The notes under the pieces are model-generated. The model was not told where the DNA came from, made no database searches, and saw only the letters and a program-made list of their open reading frames with translations. The position numbers were made by a program, and so were the translations under genes. DNA of 64,000 nucleotides from Phycisphaeraceae bacterium (GTDB taxonomy: Bacteria; Planctomycetota; Phycisphaerae; Phycisphaerales; UBA1924). Location of the stretch: the NCBI GenBank assembly GCA_019636695.1, contig JAHBXD010000003.1, positions 62,001-126,000 of the forward strand, read 5' to 3'. This document shows, in pieces, positions 45,581 through 55,241 of this stretch (the first letter of the stretch is position 1; each line of letters starts with the position of its first letter).

Positions 45581-47341
45581 TCAAGCGCCGAACTTCTCCA
45601 ACTCCCGCTCGACCCGATCGACAATCGGCCCGAGCGTCTCAGGCCCGAAATCAAACCGCAGGCCGCACGCCTTGAACAACTCCGGCAAAGGACGCGACCC
45701 GCCCAGCCGCAGCGCATGCATATAGGCATCGATCGCCGAGGAAGCCCCCTCGTCCAGACTCTTGATCCACAACTGCAGCGCCCCGATCTGCGCGATGCCG
45801 TATTCGATGTAATAAAACGGCGCCATGAACAAGTGACCCTGCCGCTGCCAATACGTGCTTCGATACGCCTCGTCCAACCCTGACCAGTCGAGACGATACC
45901 GCCCCATCGAACCGAAACGCCTGTCCAATGTCAACCAGTGGTCGCCGCGCTCCGCCCGCGTGTGCTCCGGATGCGCGTACATCCAGTGCTGAAACGCATC
46001 GATCGTCGCAATCCACGCCAGGGTGCCCACCGAACCCTCGACCTGCTGCCGCTGCGCCCGCGCAAGATCATCCCCATCCGGATAGAACCCCCCCGCGTCT
46101 CCCCAGTGCGGCATTGTCAGCAGTTCCATCGACATCGACGCCACTTCGCAGAACTCCAGCGGCGCATTGCGATAATGCAGCAACGGCTCGTGCGCGCTCA
46201 GCATCGAATGAAACGCATGCCCCGCTTCGTGCACCATCGTCTCAAGATCACGATGCACCCCCGCCGCGTTCATGAATATAAACGGCTCGCGCGAGCGATC
46301 CCGCATGTACTGATATCCCCCCGGCGCCTTCCCCTTCCGCGTATCCAGATCCAGCATCCGCGTTCGAACGTGCGGGCTGTCCGGCGCCATCCCCTCACCC
46401 AATCGACGGAACATCCCCCCCAGCCGTGGCTCAAGTCTGTCGAATGCCAGCGCCGAACGCTCATACAACTGACGCCCGCCCTCAAACGGCCTGAGCGCCG
46501 GCCGACCCAGCGGATCCACCGAAACATCCCACGGCCGCAGCGACGACAAACCCATATCCCGCTCGCGTCGCGCCTGCACCCGCTCGTTGAAAGGAACGAC
46601 GATCTTCTCCACCGCATCGTGGAATCGCCGGCAATCCTCGGGCGTGTAGTCAAAACGCAACTTGCTCTTGAAGATATACCCCACGAAATCCGCGAACCCC
46701 GCGTTCTTCGCCACCTGGTGACGTTGGGCGATCATCCGATCAAGCAGTTCATCCAGCGTGTCACGCACACCCAGCCGGCACGCCGCCACCGCCCGCCACG
46801 CCGATTCGCGCTCGGCCCGATCCGGCGACTCGAGATAACGCGCCATCTCCGGAAGCGTTCGCTCCGCCCCCGCGAACTCGACCGTCAACCCGCCGATCAC
46901 CTGCCCGAACCGTTGCGCCAGCAACTCCAGTTCCGTCTCCAGCGGCACGTTCTCCTGGCGAAACAACTCGACCCCTGCCTTCGTGTCGCGCAGCAGCACC
47001 TCGTAACGCGCACCGTTCAACCCGACCTTCGGCGCCATCTCCGCCAGTCGCCGATCCAACTCGAATAACCGTGGCTTCAGCCGCGGCGGTATCTCCTCCA
47101 CAAACCGCGTATACGCCGCCTGCACCGCCTGATCCTCCGTGTGGCAGGTCATCGCGATATACAGGTCTGCCTGGGCTTCCGAGCATGCCGCTTCCAACTC
47201 GCTCCGGTCGATCAGCCACTGCTCAAGGTCCGATAGGCTTTCGATCGCCCGATGCTGAAGATCATCCAGGAGAGGCGAAACCTGCCCCCAATCGCGGGCA
47301 TCGAGGTCGCGCGGCACAAATGACTCAAGTCGACTCGTCAC
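45581..47341 (-). CDS. M3-family oligoendopeptidase (PepF-like)
   Basis: 586-residue cytoplasmic zinc peptidase that cleaves short peptides. The GTG at 47341 is preceded by AGAGGAG with good spacing. The zinc site H371EAGH375 lies in METMVHEAGHAFHSM-type context; the third ligand Glu is in EFCEVASMSMELL. C-terminal blocks YWQRQGHLFMAPFYYIEYGIAQIGALQLW match the family. It is likely co-transcribed with the aminotransferase. rplI is divergent, with a 193-base spacer. Confidence 0.92.
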   Translation of the reverse strand: MTSRLESFVPRDLDARDWGQVSPLLDDLQHRAIESLSDLEQWLIDRSELEAACSEAQADLYIAMTCHTEDQAVQAAYTRFVEEIPPRLKPRLFELDRRLAEMAPKVGLNGARYEVLLRDTKAGVELFRQENVPLETELELLAQRFGQVIGGLTVEFAGAERTLPEMARYLESPDRAERESAWRAVAACRLGVRDTLDELLDRMIAQRHQVAKNAGFADFVGYIFKSKLRFDYTPEDCRRFHDAVEKIVVPFNERVQARRERDMGLSSLRPWDVSVDPLGRPALRPFEGGRQLYERSALAFDRLEPRLGGMFRRLGEGMAPDSPHVRTRMLDLDTRKGKAPGGYQYMRDRSREPFIFMNAAGVHRDLETMVHEAGHAFHSMLSAHEPLLHYRNAPLEFCEVASMSMELLTMPHWGDAGGFYPDGDDLARAQRQQVEGSVGTLAWIATIDAFQHWMYAHPEHTRAERGDHWLTLDRRFGSMGRYRLDWSGLDEAYRSTYWQRQGHLFMAPFYYIEYGIAQIGALQLWIKSLDEGASSAIDAYMHALRLGGSRPLPELFKACGLRFDFGPETLGPIVDRVERELEKFGA

Positions 47342-47534
47342 GAGAAATTCTCCTCTTGGTCCGGCGGCACAGTCCACCGCGCCCGGCCATGGTATGGAAC
47401 TGACCTCCCCTCGGGGTCCGCCTATACTCCCCGCCCCCGGCAATTCGCCGGAACGTTGGGGCGGCGTCGCCGCTCCTCAACGGTTGGCCCAGCGCCCTGT
47501 CGGCGCTCGCGCCCGCCGGACAGCGAGGTGCTCC

Positions 47535-48344
47535 ATGAAGAAGAACGTTCGCCTGCTTTTGGTCGAAAATGTCGACAACCTCGGCATCATCGGCGATGTC
47601 GTCACCGTTCGCACCGGCTACGCCCGCAACTTCCTCCTCCCGCGCGGGTTCGCCACCTCCCCTTCTGAAGAACTTCTCGCCGGGCTGGCCGCCCGCCGCG
47701 CCGAGGCCCAGCGCGAACTTGCCGCGCTCCGCAAGCAGCGTGAAGACCTCGTCAAGCGCCTCGTCGGCCTTGAAATGACCGTCGAGCGCTCGTGCAACGA
47801 TCAGGGCATCCTCTACGGCTCGGTCTCTCAGCACGATCTCGCCCAGGCCCTGACTTCGCAGGGGTATGCCGTCAAAGCCCGCGAAATCCGCCTGCCTCAG
47901 GTCATCAAGCGCACCGGCGACTATGACCTGCACGTCAAGCTCGACAACGACCTGCACGCCGACATCCGCCTCCACGTCAAGGCCGATCGCGTCATCCACA
48001 CCGACGCCCGCGATGAAATGGAGTTCGATAACGAGGGCAACCTCATCGAACGCAAGCCCAAGGCCGAAAAGCCCGCCGCCGAAGCCAAGCCCGACGAGAA
48101 GGCGCCCGAAACCGCCGACGCAGCGGCCAAGACCGACAAGCCTCGCGCCGATCGTCCCAAGACCGATCGACCGCGCCCCGACAAGGCCGACCGCCCCGCC
48201 AAGAAAGACAAGCCCACCCGCGCTTCCGCCTTCGAGGCCCTCGCCGTCGAAACCACCAAGGGCTGGGGCTTCGCCGGAAAGAGCGACAACCCCGCTCCCG
48301 ATGCCGCCCCCACCAAAGGCGGCAAGAAGGGCAAGAAGGGCTAA
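47535..48344 (+). CDS. rplI: 50S ribosomal protein L9 with long charged C-terminal extension
   Basis: Large-subunit protein at the base of the L1 stalk. 269 residues, versus about 150 for typical L9. Residues 1-150 carry the L9 fold: VRLLLVENVDNLGIIGDVVTVRTGYARNFLLPRGFA, the long connecting helix, and the C-terminal rRNA-binding domain with GILYGSVSQHDLAQAL and DLHVKLDNDLHADIRLHV. From about 173 the chain is low-complexity, rich in Lys, Ala, Pro, Asp and Arg, and ends in KGGKKGKKG. The tail is probably disordered. The start is the ATG at 47535. Confidence 0.94.
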   Translation: MKKNVRLLLVENVDNLGIIGDVVTVRTGYARNFLLPRGFATSPSEELLAGLAARRAEAQRELAALRKQREDLVKRLVGLEMTVERSCNDQGILYGSVSQHDLAQALTSQGYAVKAREIRLPQVIKRTGDYDLHVKLDNDLHADIRLHVKADRVIHTDARDEMEFDNEGNLIERKPKAEKPAAEAKPDEKAPETADAAAKTDKPRADRPKTDRPRPDKADRPAKKDKPTRASAFEALAVETTKGWGFAGKSDNPAPDAAPTKGGKKGKKG

Positions 48345-48397
48345 GCACAACCCGCCCCGTGCTTCAGGAAATCACCGATACCTTACGTGGTCCCGGT

Positions 48398-48488
48398 GCG
48401 CCCTGATTTCGCCGACCGCCATCTTCGTGAAAACACTGAGTCCCCCGGGGTTTCATTGCGCCCAGAGTTCGCCGACTGCCTGCTTCGT
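48398..48488. repeat. Two imperfect 31-bp direct repeats, 60-bp period
   Basis: Positions 48398-48428 and 48458-48488 match at 26 of 31 bases around a shared core TTCGCCGAC. A 60-base period keeps the same reading frame. Part of the 382-base spacer 48345-48726 between rplI and the PEP-CTERM gene, which otherwise holds low-complexity repeats and a hairpin. Confidence 0.6.
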
Positions 48489-48521
48489 CATACGACCGAC
48501 TGCCTTGTTTCGCCCCCCTCC

Positions 48522-48640
48522 CCCTACTGCCCACTGCCCACTGCCTATTGCCTCCTCCCTACTACCGCCCACTGCCTTTTGCCTCCTCCCCATGCCCACT
48601 GCCCACTGCCCATTGCCCACTGCCTATTGCCTCTTCCCCC
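48522..48640. repeat. Low-complexity heptamer array (CCCACTG/CCTATTG)
   Basis: About 120 bases of irregular seven-base units, CCCACTG, CCCATTG and CCTATTG, interspersed with CCTCCTCCC. On the minus strand four or more GGG runs spaced by four bases (about 48588-48619) fit a G-quadruplex pattern. Noncoding by appearance. Confidence 0.8.
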
Positions 48641-48650
48641 AAATGACAAC

Positions 48651-48676
48651 GCGGCCCCGGAGGGATCCGGGGCCGC
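48651..48676 (-). terminator. Hairpin after PEP-CTERM gene
   Basis: GCGGCCCCGG and CCGGGGCCGC, ten perfect pairs with a six-base loop, 50 bases after the stop of the gene at 48727. The T-run is weak (GTTGTCATTT). Confidence 0.6.
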
Positions 48677-48726
48677 GGTGATTGTCAACTCCGGAGGGGT
48701 CGTCCCATCCCGGCCGAAGGCTGTTC

Positions 48727-49344
48727 TCAGCGACGACGACGCCCGACCGCCGCCAAGCCCAGAAGCGCCAGAGCGCTTGGCGCCGGGGTGATCGTCCACA
48801 CGCTGAACTCGCCGATCGAGATCACGTGCTGGGCGATGCGGAAGCTGCCGCTGTTGAGGGCATCGAGGACATCGGCCACGGTGGCGCCGGTGAGATCGAA
48901 GCTGATCGTCATCGTTTCGCCCGGGCTAAGGCCGTTCATGGACGGGGGAGGCGTCGCGCCAGCGCTGAAGATGTTGCCGGCCCAAGCGCCGCCCCACATC
49001 ATGCCGGGCGGCGCGGGATTACCCGGGGAACCACCCGGAGCAAAGTTCACGCCCGCACTCTGGAAGGTGATCGCGCCGTTGCTCATGAACGCGCTGGAGA
49101 ACGCCGTGTTCTCAAAATAGACGTTCGCGGCGACGCCGTCGGTTCCATCGTTATGGAAGACGAAATCGACACCGCCGGCGGACGGCAGCACGTCGACCCA
49201 CAGATCCAACACCGACGTGTCGGCGTTGTCCGCGTTCTCATAGACGAGAAGGTCGACCCTCGTACCCATTGCGGGCATCGCGCACATCGCCGCGACGGTT
49301 CCCGCCCCGATCAGCGCACGGATGCGCATCTTCGACGACAACAT
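48727..49344 (-). CDS. PEP-CTERM sorting domain-containing secreted protein
   Basis: 205-residue exported protein of unknown function. The ATG at 49344 follows GAGAGAGAGGAGCAGG and opens a signal segment with core ALIGAGTVAAMCAMPAMG. The C-terminus TPAPSALALLGLAAVGRRRR is the PEP-CTERM type, slightly shortened. The body is beta-rich and includes a Pro/Gly-rich loop around GGSPGNPAPPGMMWGG. It shares the 12-base leader GAGAGAGAGGAG with the gene at 5523-6224. No exosortase is nearby. Confidence 0.85.
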   Translation of the reverse strand: MLSSKMRIRALIGAGTVAAMCAMPAMGTRVDLLVYENADNADTSVLDLWVDVLPSAGGVDFVFHNDGTDGVAANVYFENTAFSSAFMSNGAITFQSAGVNFAPGGSPGNPAPPGMMWGGAWAGNIFSAGATPPPSMNGLSPGETMTISFDLTGATVADVLDALNSGSFRIAQHVISIGEFSVWTITPAPSALALLGLAAVGRRRR

Positions 49345-49709
49345 GTCCTGCTCCTCTCTCTCATCGCGTCGCGTCAGGAACACACCTGCCGCGAAGCGAG
49401 ACTCTCTCTGATGAATGATACGAGTTTCTCCCCCCTTGTAGACTCTTTATGTACAGTTTTTTTGGAATTTTCCTTGCAGAACTCCGATTCTGCGGTTTAT
49501 CCCGGTCCGCTAAATAGGCATAGAGTCCGATAACTCGATAATCCGGCCGTGAAAACCCTCAGCACAACCATAGAAACGACAAGCACTTACGAAAATACCG
49601 GGCGCGGCGACCCCCAAACGGCGTCGCCGCGGCACCGAGTCGCTGCAATCCGGACATCATTTTTAGGGATGAGTGGCAGAATCCCCCAAACAAGGGGGTT
49701 TGCCGACTT
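49345..49709. other. AT-richer intergenic spacer with two hairpins
   Basis: 365 bases without a recognisable gene. It contains an eight-pair hairpin GCGGCGAC/GTCGCCGC at 49604-49630 and a five-pair CCCCC/GGGGG hairpin at 49683-49698, either of which might end transcription of the beta-helix gene. The part nearer 49345 presumably holds the promoter of the PEP-CTERM gene. Confidence 0.45.
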
Positions 49710-51212
49710 CTAGCGGCTTGCCCCGAGCGGATCAGGGAAAACCCGGTACTCACCCGCGGGACCGAGATACTCAATCCGCGCGTTCCGCAAACGTGTGCGA
49801 GGGTCGATCAGCAGCGGCTCGGTCATCCCTTCTTCAAACGTCATCCCCGTCATGTATAGGCCCTGGGGATTCCCCTGAATCAGCACTCCGCGCTGCTGCT
49901 TTCCCTGGCGCCCGCCTTGAAACACCACCGCGCCGATCGAAATCTGTCGGCCCCCGTCGATCACCAGCGCGGGGTGATCGCCCTGCGTGTGCCCGAGCGC
50001 GTTCTGGTTGTTCCACGTAAACACGCACCCGCTGACGGTCGCCGCCGCAACATCGGTCAGCCGCAGCGCCGAAGCGTTGTTCCCGTCGAACGTCACGCCT
50101 GTAATCGTCAGTTGCGTGCACTGCGTGAACTCGGCCGCGGCTTGGTCGGGGAATCGCCGCGATCGGGTGTTTGCCGTAATCGAAGAGGCGCTGATGTTCA
50201 GGTTGCCCGCCAGACGCGCGCTGATCGCCCCCGCCCCGTTGTAATCAAACTGGCACGCGGCGATGTGTACATCTCTGGGCAGCCAGTCGGCCCCGTTGTC
50301 GAACGTCGTGTACTTGCGCACCCGCAGCCCGAACTCGCCGTTATAGGCAAAGCCGCTCGCGGTGATGTTCATCGTGCCGCCCCAGTACGGGCGATAGGAA
50401 AACGCGCGAATGCCGTCGCGCCCGTTGTTCTGGAAGAACGACCCGAGCACGACAACCGAGCCGAAATCCTGCAGAAACATGCCGTCGGCCTGGTTCGACG
50501 AAATCTCGCACGCCTGAATCGTCAGGTGCGTCGCCCGTGCAGCGCGCTTCGCGCTCCGACGGAATGACCGCACCCCGTTGAAGTGGTTCTCTATGCGGCA
50601 ATTGCTGATGATCGTGCGATAGATGAACGCCTCGACCTGGTTCACCACGTCAAACACGATGCCGTTGGCCGTGACCGCCAGCGTGACGGCCTCGTCGCTC
50701 GCGGCCGGCTCCGGATCGCGCGTCAGGTGCAGATTTTCAAACGTCGTGCCGTTGGCCGAGACCGCCCGATTCAGCAGCGGATCACGCGGTGTGAACCCGA
50801 CCTTGAAGAGCGCAAGATCGCTCGTCACCGACGTGATCACCGAACCATACTCAGGTCCGGCCGGGCCGCCGCCGCGGGCATCGCCCATGACCCGAATCGC
50901 CGGATGGCGGATGAACACGTGCGCTTCGCCCTGCGTGTCCGCCGGATCGATCGACTCAAACCGCAGCGTCACCCCCGCGGGGACATAAATCGTCCCCCCG
51001 CCCGCTCGTGCCGCGTGGGCATAGGCGATGCGGAACCGCCGCGCATCATCAAAAGCGCGATCGTGCGGGTCGATGTTCGCCCGGGCATAGGGATCAAAGT
51101 GCGAATCCATCACGTTCCAGATATCCGCACGACCGGGCGCTGCCGCAAGGCACACCAGCAGCAACCCCGCACACAGCACAGCGCGGACGAGACGTACGGG
51201 ATGGCATGTCAT
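49710..51212 (-). CDS. Secreted right-handed parallel beta-helix protein
   Basis: 500-residue exported protein. The start at 51212 gives a signal peptide with core AVLCAGLLLVCLAAAPGRA. GGGTIYVPAGV near residue 80 is the typical opening of pectate-lyase/glycosidase-type beta-helix proteins. It is followed by many short strands with Asn ladders, such as ISNCRIENHFNGV, ACEISSNQADGMF, SFFQNNGRDGIR, TGVTFDGNNASALRL and GCVFTWNNQNAL. A polysaccharide-acting or binding role is likely by fold, but no catalytic residues can be assigned. It lies 134 bases after ftsH on the same strand. Confidence 0.82.
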   Translation of the reverse strand: MTCHPVRLVRAVLCAGLLLVCLAAAPGRADIWNVMDSHFDPYARANIDPHDRAFDDARRFRIAYAHAARAGGGTIYVPAGVTLRFESIDPADTQGEAHVFIRHPAIRVMGDARGGGPAGPEYGSVITSVTSDLALFKVGFTPRDPLLNRAVSANGTTFENLHLTRDPEPAASDEAVTLAVTANGIVFDVVNQVEAFIYRTIISNCRIENHFNGVRSFRRSAKRAARATHLTIQACEISSNQADGMFLQDFGSVVVLGSFFQNNGRDGIRAFSYRPYWGGTMNITASGFAYNGEFGLRVRKYTTFDNGADWLPRDVHIAACQFDYNGAGAISARLAGNLNISASSITANTRSRRFPDQAAAEFTQCTQLTITGVTFDGNNASALRLTDVAAATVSGCVFTWNNQNALGHTQGDHPALVIDGGRQISIGAVVFQGGRQGKQQRGVLIQGNPQGLYMTGMTFEEGMTEPLLIDPRTRLRNARIEYLGPAGEYRVFPDPLGASR

Positions 51213-51346
51213 GACCGGCGAATCCCTTGGGTATCGGGGGCTGGGCGGGGGCCGCTGCGCGGCCGCACTCCGCACGTTCGTGCGCGCGAGAATACCGGGT
51301 GGTCGCGCTCAAGGCAACTGTTTGTGCCGGATCAGGGCGTGCCGCC

Positions 51347-53365
51347 TCAGGCGGGCCTGGGGGCCACACCGGGAGGCAGATCGGACTCAGGATCGGTTGA
51401 TGCGGCGGGCCGTGCCTCGGCAGCCACCTTCCGCGCCTCGGCCGCGAGAATATCGCTGACGGTGGGCTTACTCAGGGCTTCACCCCGCAACAGTTTCTCG
51501 ACCTCTTCGCGGGAAAGTGTCTCGTGACGCAGGAGCGCCTCGGCCACGGTCACCACCTTCTCCCAGTTCTCGGTCAAGAGGCGCTCGGCTTCGGTATACG
51601 CCTCATCAACGATTCGGCGCACTTCTTGGTCGATCAGCCGGGCCGTGTCCTCCGAATACTCGCGATCCGGCACGTACATCTCGCGTGTATCGCTCCCGGC
51701 GTAGCGCACGAACCCGAGTTTGTCGCTCATCCCCCACTCGAGCACCATCATCCGCGCGATGTTCGTCACCTGCGCGATATCCCCCACCGCGCCGCTTGAA
51801 ACATCGCCCATCGCGCGCTCTTCCGCGATCCGTCCGCCGCACATCGAGATCATCGTCGCCCGGAGCCACTTGAGGCTGTATCCCAGCCGGTCTTTCTCGG
51901 GCAGGCTGAAGGTCGCCCCGCCGGCATCGCCACGCGGAATCACCGTCACCTTGTGCAGCGGGTCGCCGTCTGGCAGCATGGCCTGAAGCACCGCGTGCCC
52001 CGCCTCGTGAAAGGCCACGAGCCGGTTGTCTTCTTTCTCGCGCACCCGGCTTTTCTTCGCACGGCCGAAGCGCACCTTGTCACGGGCCTCTTCAAGGTCG
52101 ACCTGCTCGATGTAATCCTTATTCAACATCGTCGCCGCGATCGCGGCTTCGTTGATGATGGCGGCAAGGTCGGCCCCGCTGAACATCGGCGTCAACTTCG
52201 CGAGGCGTTCAAGGTCAACGTCCGACCCGAGCTTCACCTTCTTGGCGTGAACGCGCAGAATCTCCAGCCGTCCCTTCACGTCGGGCAGCGGCACGTTGAT
52301 CTGCCGATCAAATCGCCCGGGGCGAATGAGCGCGGGATCGAGCACATCGGGCCGGTTCGTCGCCGCGATGACGATCACACCGTCGGTTGCGTTGAAGCCG
52401 TCCATCTCGACCAGGATCGCGTTGAGCGTCTGCTCACGCTCGTCGTGGCCGCCGGTGTTGAAGCCCCCGCCGCGCTTGCGCCCGACCGCATCGATCTCAT
52501 CCAGGAAGATGATGCAGGGCGACGATTCCTTGGCCTGCTTGAAAAGATCGCGCACGCGGCTTGCGCCGACACCAACGAACATTTCCACGAAATCCGACCC
52601 GGAGATCGAGAAAAACGGCACATCCGCCTCGCCCGCGATCGCCTTGGCGAGCAGCGTTTTCCCGCACCCCGGCGGGCCTGTCAGCAGCACCCCCCGCGGA
52701 ATGCGCCCGCCCAGCCGCGTAAACCGCTTGGGTGAACGCAGAAACTCGATGATCTCCGCCACTTCGTCCTTGGCCTCGTCGATGCCCGCGACATCCTTGA
52801 AGGTGATGCCCGTCATCTCCTTGGTCAACGTCCGGTGACGGCTCTTGCCGAAGTTGCCCAGCATCCCACCGCCTGCGCCGGCGCTGCGAATCCCGCGGAT
52901 GACGAAAAACCAGATCAGCAGAATCAACAGCAGCAGCGGCCCGAACGACCAGAGAAACGGCAGAAACGCGCTCGGACGCTTGCTCTGCACCTTGCCCCCG
53001 GTGATGCGATACACCTCGCGCGCCACATGCTCGCGATCGGCCGCGTTCACCGGAATCACGATCGTTGTCGGTCGCTTGCCGTCAACGCCTTCCTTCTGCC
53101 GAGCCGTGATCCCGCTCTCACGCGAAACCACGCTGTCTTCCTCGATCTGCTGGTTTTCCCACAGCACCTCGAAGTCGCGCAGCGTCTTGGTTTCTCCAGA
53201 CCCCGTCGTCTGGAAAAGCATGAACATCATCAACGCCAGCAGAATCAGCAGCAGCATCCCGAGCATACCCCGGCTCGGAGGCTGCCCACCCTGTCCCGGA
53301 CCACCCGGGCGCTGCCCCGGCGGCGGCGGCTTCGGTTCAGGATTGCTCTGGTTCTGAGGTGTCAT
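51347..53365 (-). CDS. ftsH: ATP-dependent zinc metalloprotease FtsH
   Basis: Membrane AAA+ protease that degrades misassembled membrane proteins and selected soluble regulators. 672 residues: a Pro/Gly/Gln-rich cytoplasmic N-terminus (1-33), transmembrane segments at about 34-52 and 137-157 around a periplasmic domain, the AAA domain with Walker A GPPGCGKT (Lys236), Walker [10 protein letters not shown] and the SRH region [27 protein letters not shown], and the M41 protease site H453EAGH457. The Pro-rich N-terminus is longer than in E. coli. It lies between the lptE/bamD genes and the beta-helix gene. Confidence 0.97.
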   Translation of the reverse strand: MTPQNQSNPEPKPPPPGQRPGGPGQGGQPPSRGMLGMLLLILLALMMFMLFQTTGSGETKTLRDFEVLWENQQIEEDSVVSRESGITARQKEGVDGKRPTTIVIPVNAADREHVAREVYRITGGKVQSKRPSAFLPFLWSFGPLLLLILLIWFFVIRGIRSAGAGGGMLGNFGKSRHRTLTKEMTGITFKDVAGIDEAKDEVAEIIEFLRSPKRFTRLGGRIPRGVLLTGPPGCGKTLLAKAIAGEADVPFFSISGSDFVEMFVGVGASRVRDLFKQAKESSPCIIFLDEIDAVGRKRGGGFNTGGHDEREQTLNAILVEMDGFNATDGVIVIAATNRPDVLDPALIRPGRFDRQINVPLPDVKGRLEILRVHAKKVKLGSDVDLERLAKLTPMFSGADLAAIINEAAIAATMLNKDYIEQVDLEEARDKVRFGRAKKSRVREKEDNRLVAFHEAGHAVLQAMLPDGDPLHKVTVIPRGDAGGATFSLPEKDRLGYSLKWLRATMISMCGGRIAEERAMGDVSSGAVGDIAQVTNIARMMVLEWGMSDKLGFVRYAGSDTREMYVPDREYSEDTARLIDQEVRRIVDEAYTEAERLLTENWEKVVTVAEALLRHETLSREEVEKLLRGEALSKPTVSDILAAEARKVAAEARPAASTDPESDLPPGVAPRPA

Positions 53366-53530
53366 CGCGTGGGGTGGTGTTCACCTGATTGTTCGGAACT
53401 CTCGCCGTGAGGCTGTACCACCCCCGGCACGGTCAGGCACGCCTTCTCCCGACGTCCGGGCAAGGTTAGGCGCGTACCACTCAGGGCAGTTCGCACCCCG
53501 GCCGCGCCGGATGCCCCCGATCGCTCACAT

Positions 53531-54052
53531 TCACCACGGCGCGCGCATCTCTTGAACAATCGCCCGGGCCAGTTCCTGCGCGGCGTTCAACTCGCCGACC
53601 GCCAGCCCCTCGCCCACATCGCGGACGGGCACATACGACCGCGACACCCGAAAACTCCGCCGTGTCGCCAACACGCGCCCCGTGCGATTGTCCGACCACG
53701 TGAAATCCACCGTCACTTCTCGAAGCGCCTCTTCACTCAGGCCGGTCCCGCGCCGGCGTGACAGCCGTCCGTGATCAGAGGCGACGATCATGCCGCTCAG
53801 CGTGGTGTCTCCCCCCTGCTGCACCACCACCCAGGGCGTCGAGTACTGGATTTCCTTGATGATCGCCTCGGTCAGCAGGCGCTCGATGCCGGGATCGAAC
53901 GTCTGGTTCTCGAATATCGGGACGGAAATGCTGACCACCGACGCCTCGTACGGCGACGCCAGCGTGTACCCGCGCGTCGGGTCTGAAGCGCATCCCAGGA
54001 TGAGCACGCTCGCCCCCACGACTGCACTCACACTTCGCAGGTACGCGCTCAC
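53531..54052 (-). CDS. LptE-like LPS-assembly lipoprotein
   Basis: 173-residue lipoprotein: the hydrophobic signal ends in the lipobox LILGCAS. The rest matches the LptE pattern (SISVPIFENQTFDPGIERLLTEAIIKEIQ, then a beta-strand region with GDTTLSG). In other bacteria LptE plugs LptD in the outer membrane. The GTG start overlaps the bamD-like stop (GTGA), a sign of translational coupling. No lptD is in view. Confidence 0.8.
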   Translation of the reverse strand: MSAYLRSVSAVVGASVLILGCASDPTRGYTLASPYEASVVSISVPIFENQTFDPGIERLLTEAIIKEIQYSTPWVVVQQGGDTTLSGMIVASDHGRLSRRRGTGLSEEALREVTVDFTWSDNRTGRVLATRRSFRVSRSYVPVRDVGEGLAVGELNAAQELARAIVQEMRAPW

Positions 54053-55104
54053 GGTGTGGCCTCCGCCGAGTCGTCGCCGTCGGGCTCTGCTTCTGCCGGC
54101 GCGGTCGGAACCTCTGCCGCGGGAGGCTCAACCGGCGCGGGGCGCGAGGGGTCTTCCCACCCGCGCAACGCCAGCAATTCGCGCCCACGGGCCGCCGCGA
54201 CCGTCCGCGGATGCTTTACCACGAGGCGCTGCAACTGAAATCTCGCGGCGACCAGATCGCCCCGGCGCTGATACCAATCGGCCGCTTCGAGCATCTGGGC
54301 ACCCAGTGATTCGTCGATGCGGGCCTGCAGGGCATCACTCAGGCCGGCCTCCTGTGCCTGGAGCGGATAATCGCGCCGGAAGCGATCGATCAGGCCCGAC
54401 GCCTCGACCAGCACCGAAGCATCGTGGCGCGGGCCTTTGAAACGCCCGAGATTCGCGAGAATCTGTCGCTGAAGGGCGTAGGCCCGGTGCCGGCTCTGGG
54501 GGAAGTTTGTCACGAACAACTCATACGCCTCGGCGGCGAAGGTCAGGTCGCGCGTGCGATAGTAATAATCGGCAAGTTCTAGATGGGCGCGCTCGGCGAC
54601 GTCGCTCCCCGGGGCGCGCATGGCCACGCGCGTGAGAAGTTCCTCGACCAGTTCGCGCGTAGCGCCCATGTTCAAAATGCCGAGAAACCGTCGGGTAAAC
54701 GTGCCCCCGGCATAGGCCTTTCCGATCTCCAACTCGCGCTCGAGCGCGTCGAAAAACTCGGGCGATTCGGCATAAAAAGTCAGCAGATCCTCATAGTCGA
54801 ACAACGCCTGATACGGGTTCCCCGCCATAAGTTTCGCATCGCCCAGCGCAAGCAGCGCCTGAGGCATCAGCGGATGCCCGCGCTTGCGATGCCGCTTGAC
54901 CCACGGACGGAGCAGGCTTCTTGCGGCCCCGGGTTTCCCCTCGGCGAGCAACCTCATACTTTCCGCAATCATGGCCTCGTCCGACCCCGGCTCAGGCTCG
55001 CGTGCCGCAATCCACCCCGAACCGTCCAGCTCATACACCGTCGGCTGACCGCCCGCGACACAGACCCATCCAGCCAACAGCATCATCAGGGCCGCTCGTT
55101 TCAT
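54049..55104 (-). CDS. BamD-like tetratricopeptide outer-membrane assembly protein
   Basis: 351-residue exported protein of the BamD/YfiO type. The ATG at 55104 starts a signal peptide MKRAALMMLLAGWVCVAG that lacks a clear lipobox Cys, unlike canonical BamD. TPR-like helical repeats fill about 60-300 (ARSLLRPWVKRHRKRGHPLMPQALLALGDAKLMAGNPYQALFDYEDLL, then AEAYELFVTNFPQSRHRAYALQRQILANL). The C-terminus is Ala/Pro/Glu-rich and low-complexity. It overlaps the lptE-like gene, suggesting a shared envelope-assembly role. Confidence 0.75.
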   Translation of the reverse strand: MKRAALMMLLAGWVCVAGGQPTVYELDGSGWIAAREPEPGSDEAMIAESMRLLAEGKPGAARSLLRPWVKRHRKRGHPLMPQALLALGDAKLMAGNPYQALFDYEDLLTFYAESPEFFDALERELEIGKAYAGGTFTRRFLGILNMGATRELVEELLTRVAMRAPGSDVAERAHLELADYYYRTRDLTFAAEAYELFVTNFPQSRHRAYALQRQILANLGRFKGPRHDASVLVEASGLIDRFRRDYPLQAQEAGLSDALQARIDESLGAQMLEAADWYQRRGDLVAARFQLQRLVVKHPRTVAAARGRELLALRGWEDPSRPAPVEPPAAEVPTAPAEAEPDGDDSAEATP

Positions 55105-55241
55105 CCTGACAGGATATCGGCCCTCTCCGCATGACGCCTCTGGACCCCGGCGGGCCTTGGGAGCGAACCTTCTCGCGGGCTTCCGGGTCTTAGGGGGGCA
55201 TGACGACTTGCCGGGCATTGCCTCTCCGCTTGGCAAACCTC

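Noticed and set aside
48387-48791. Open frame through the rplI-PEP spacer
   Set aside because: Its translation is Pro/Leu/Cys-rich low complexity from the heptamer array, with no start signal.
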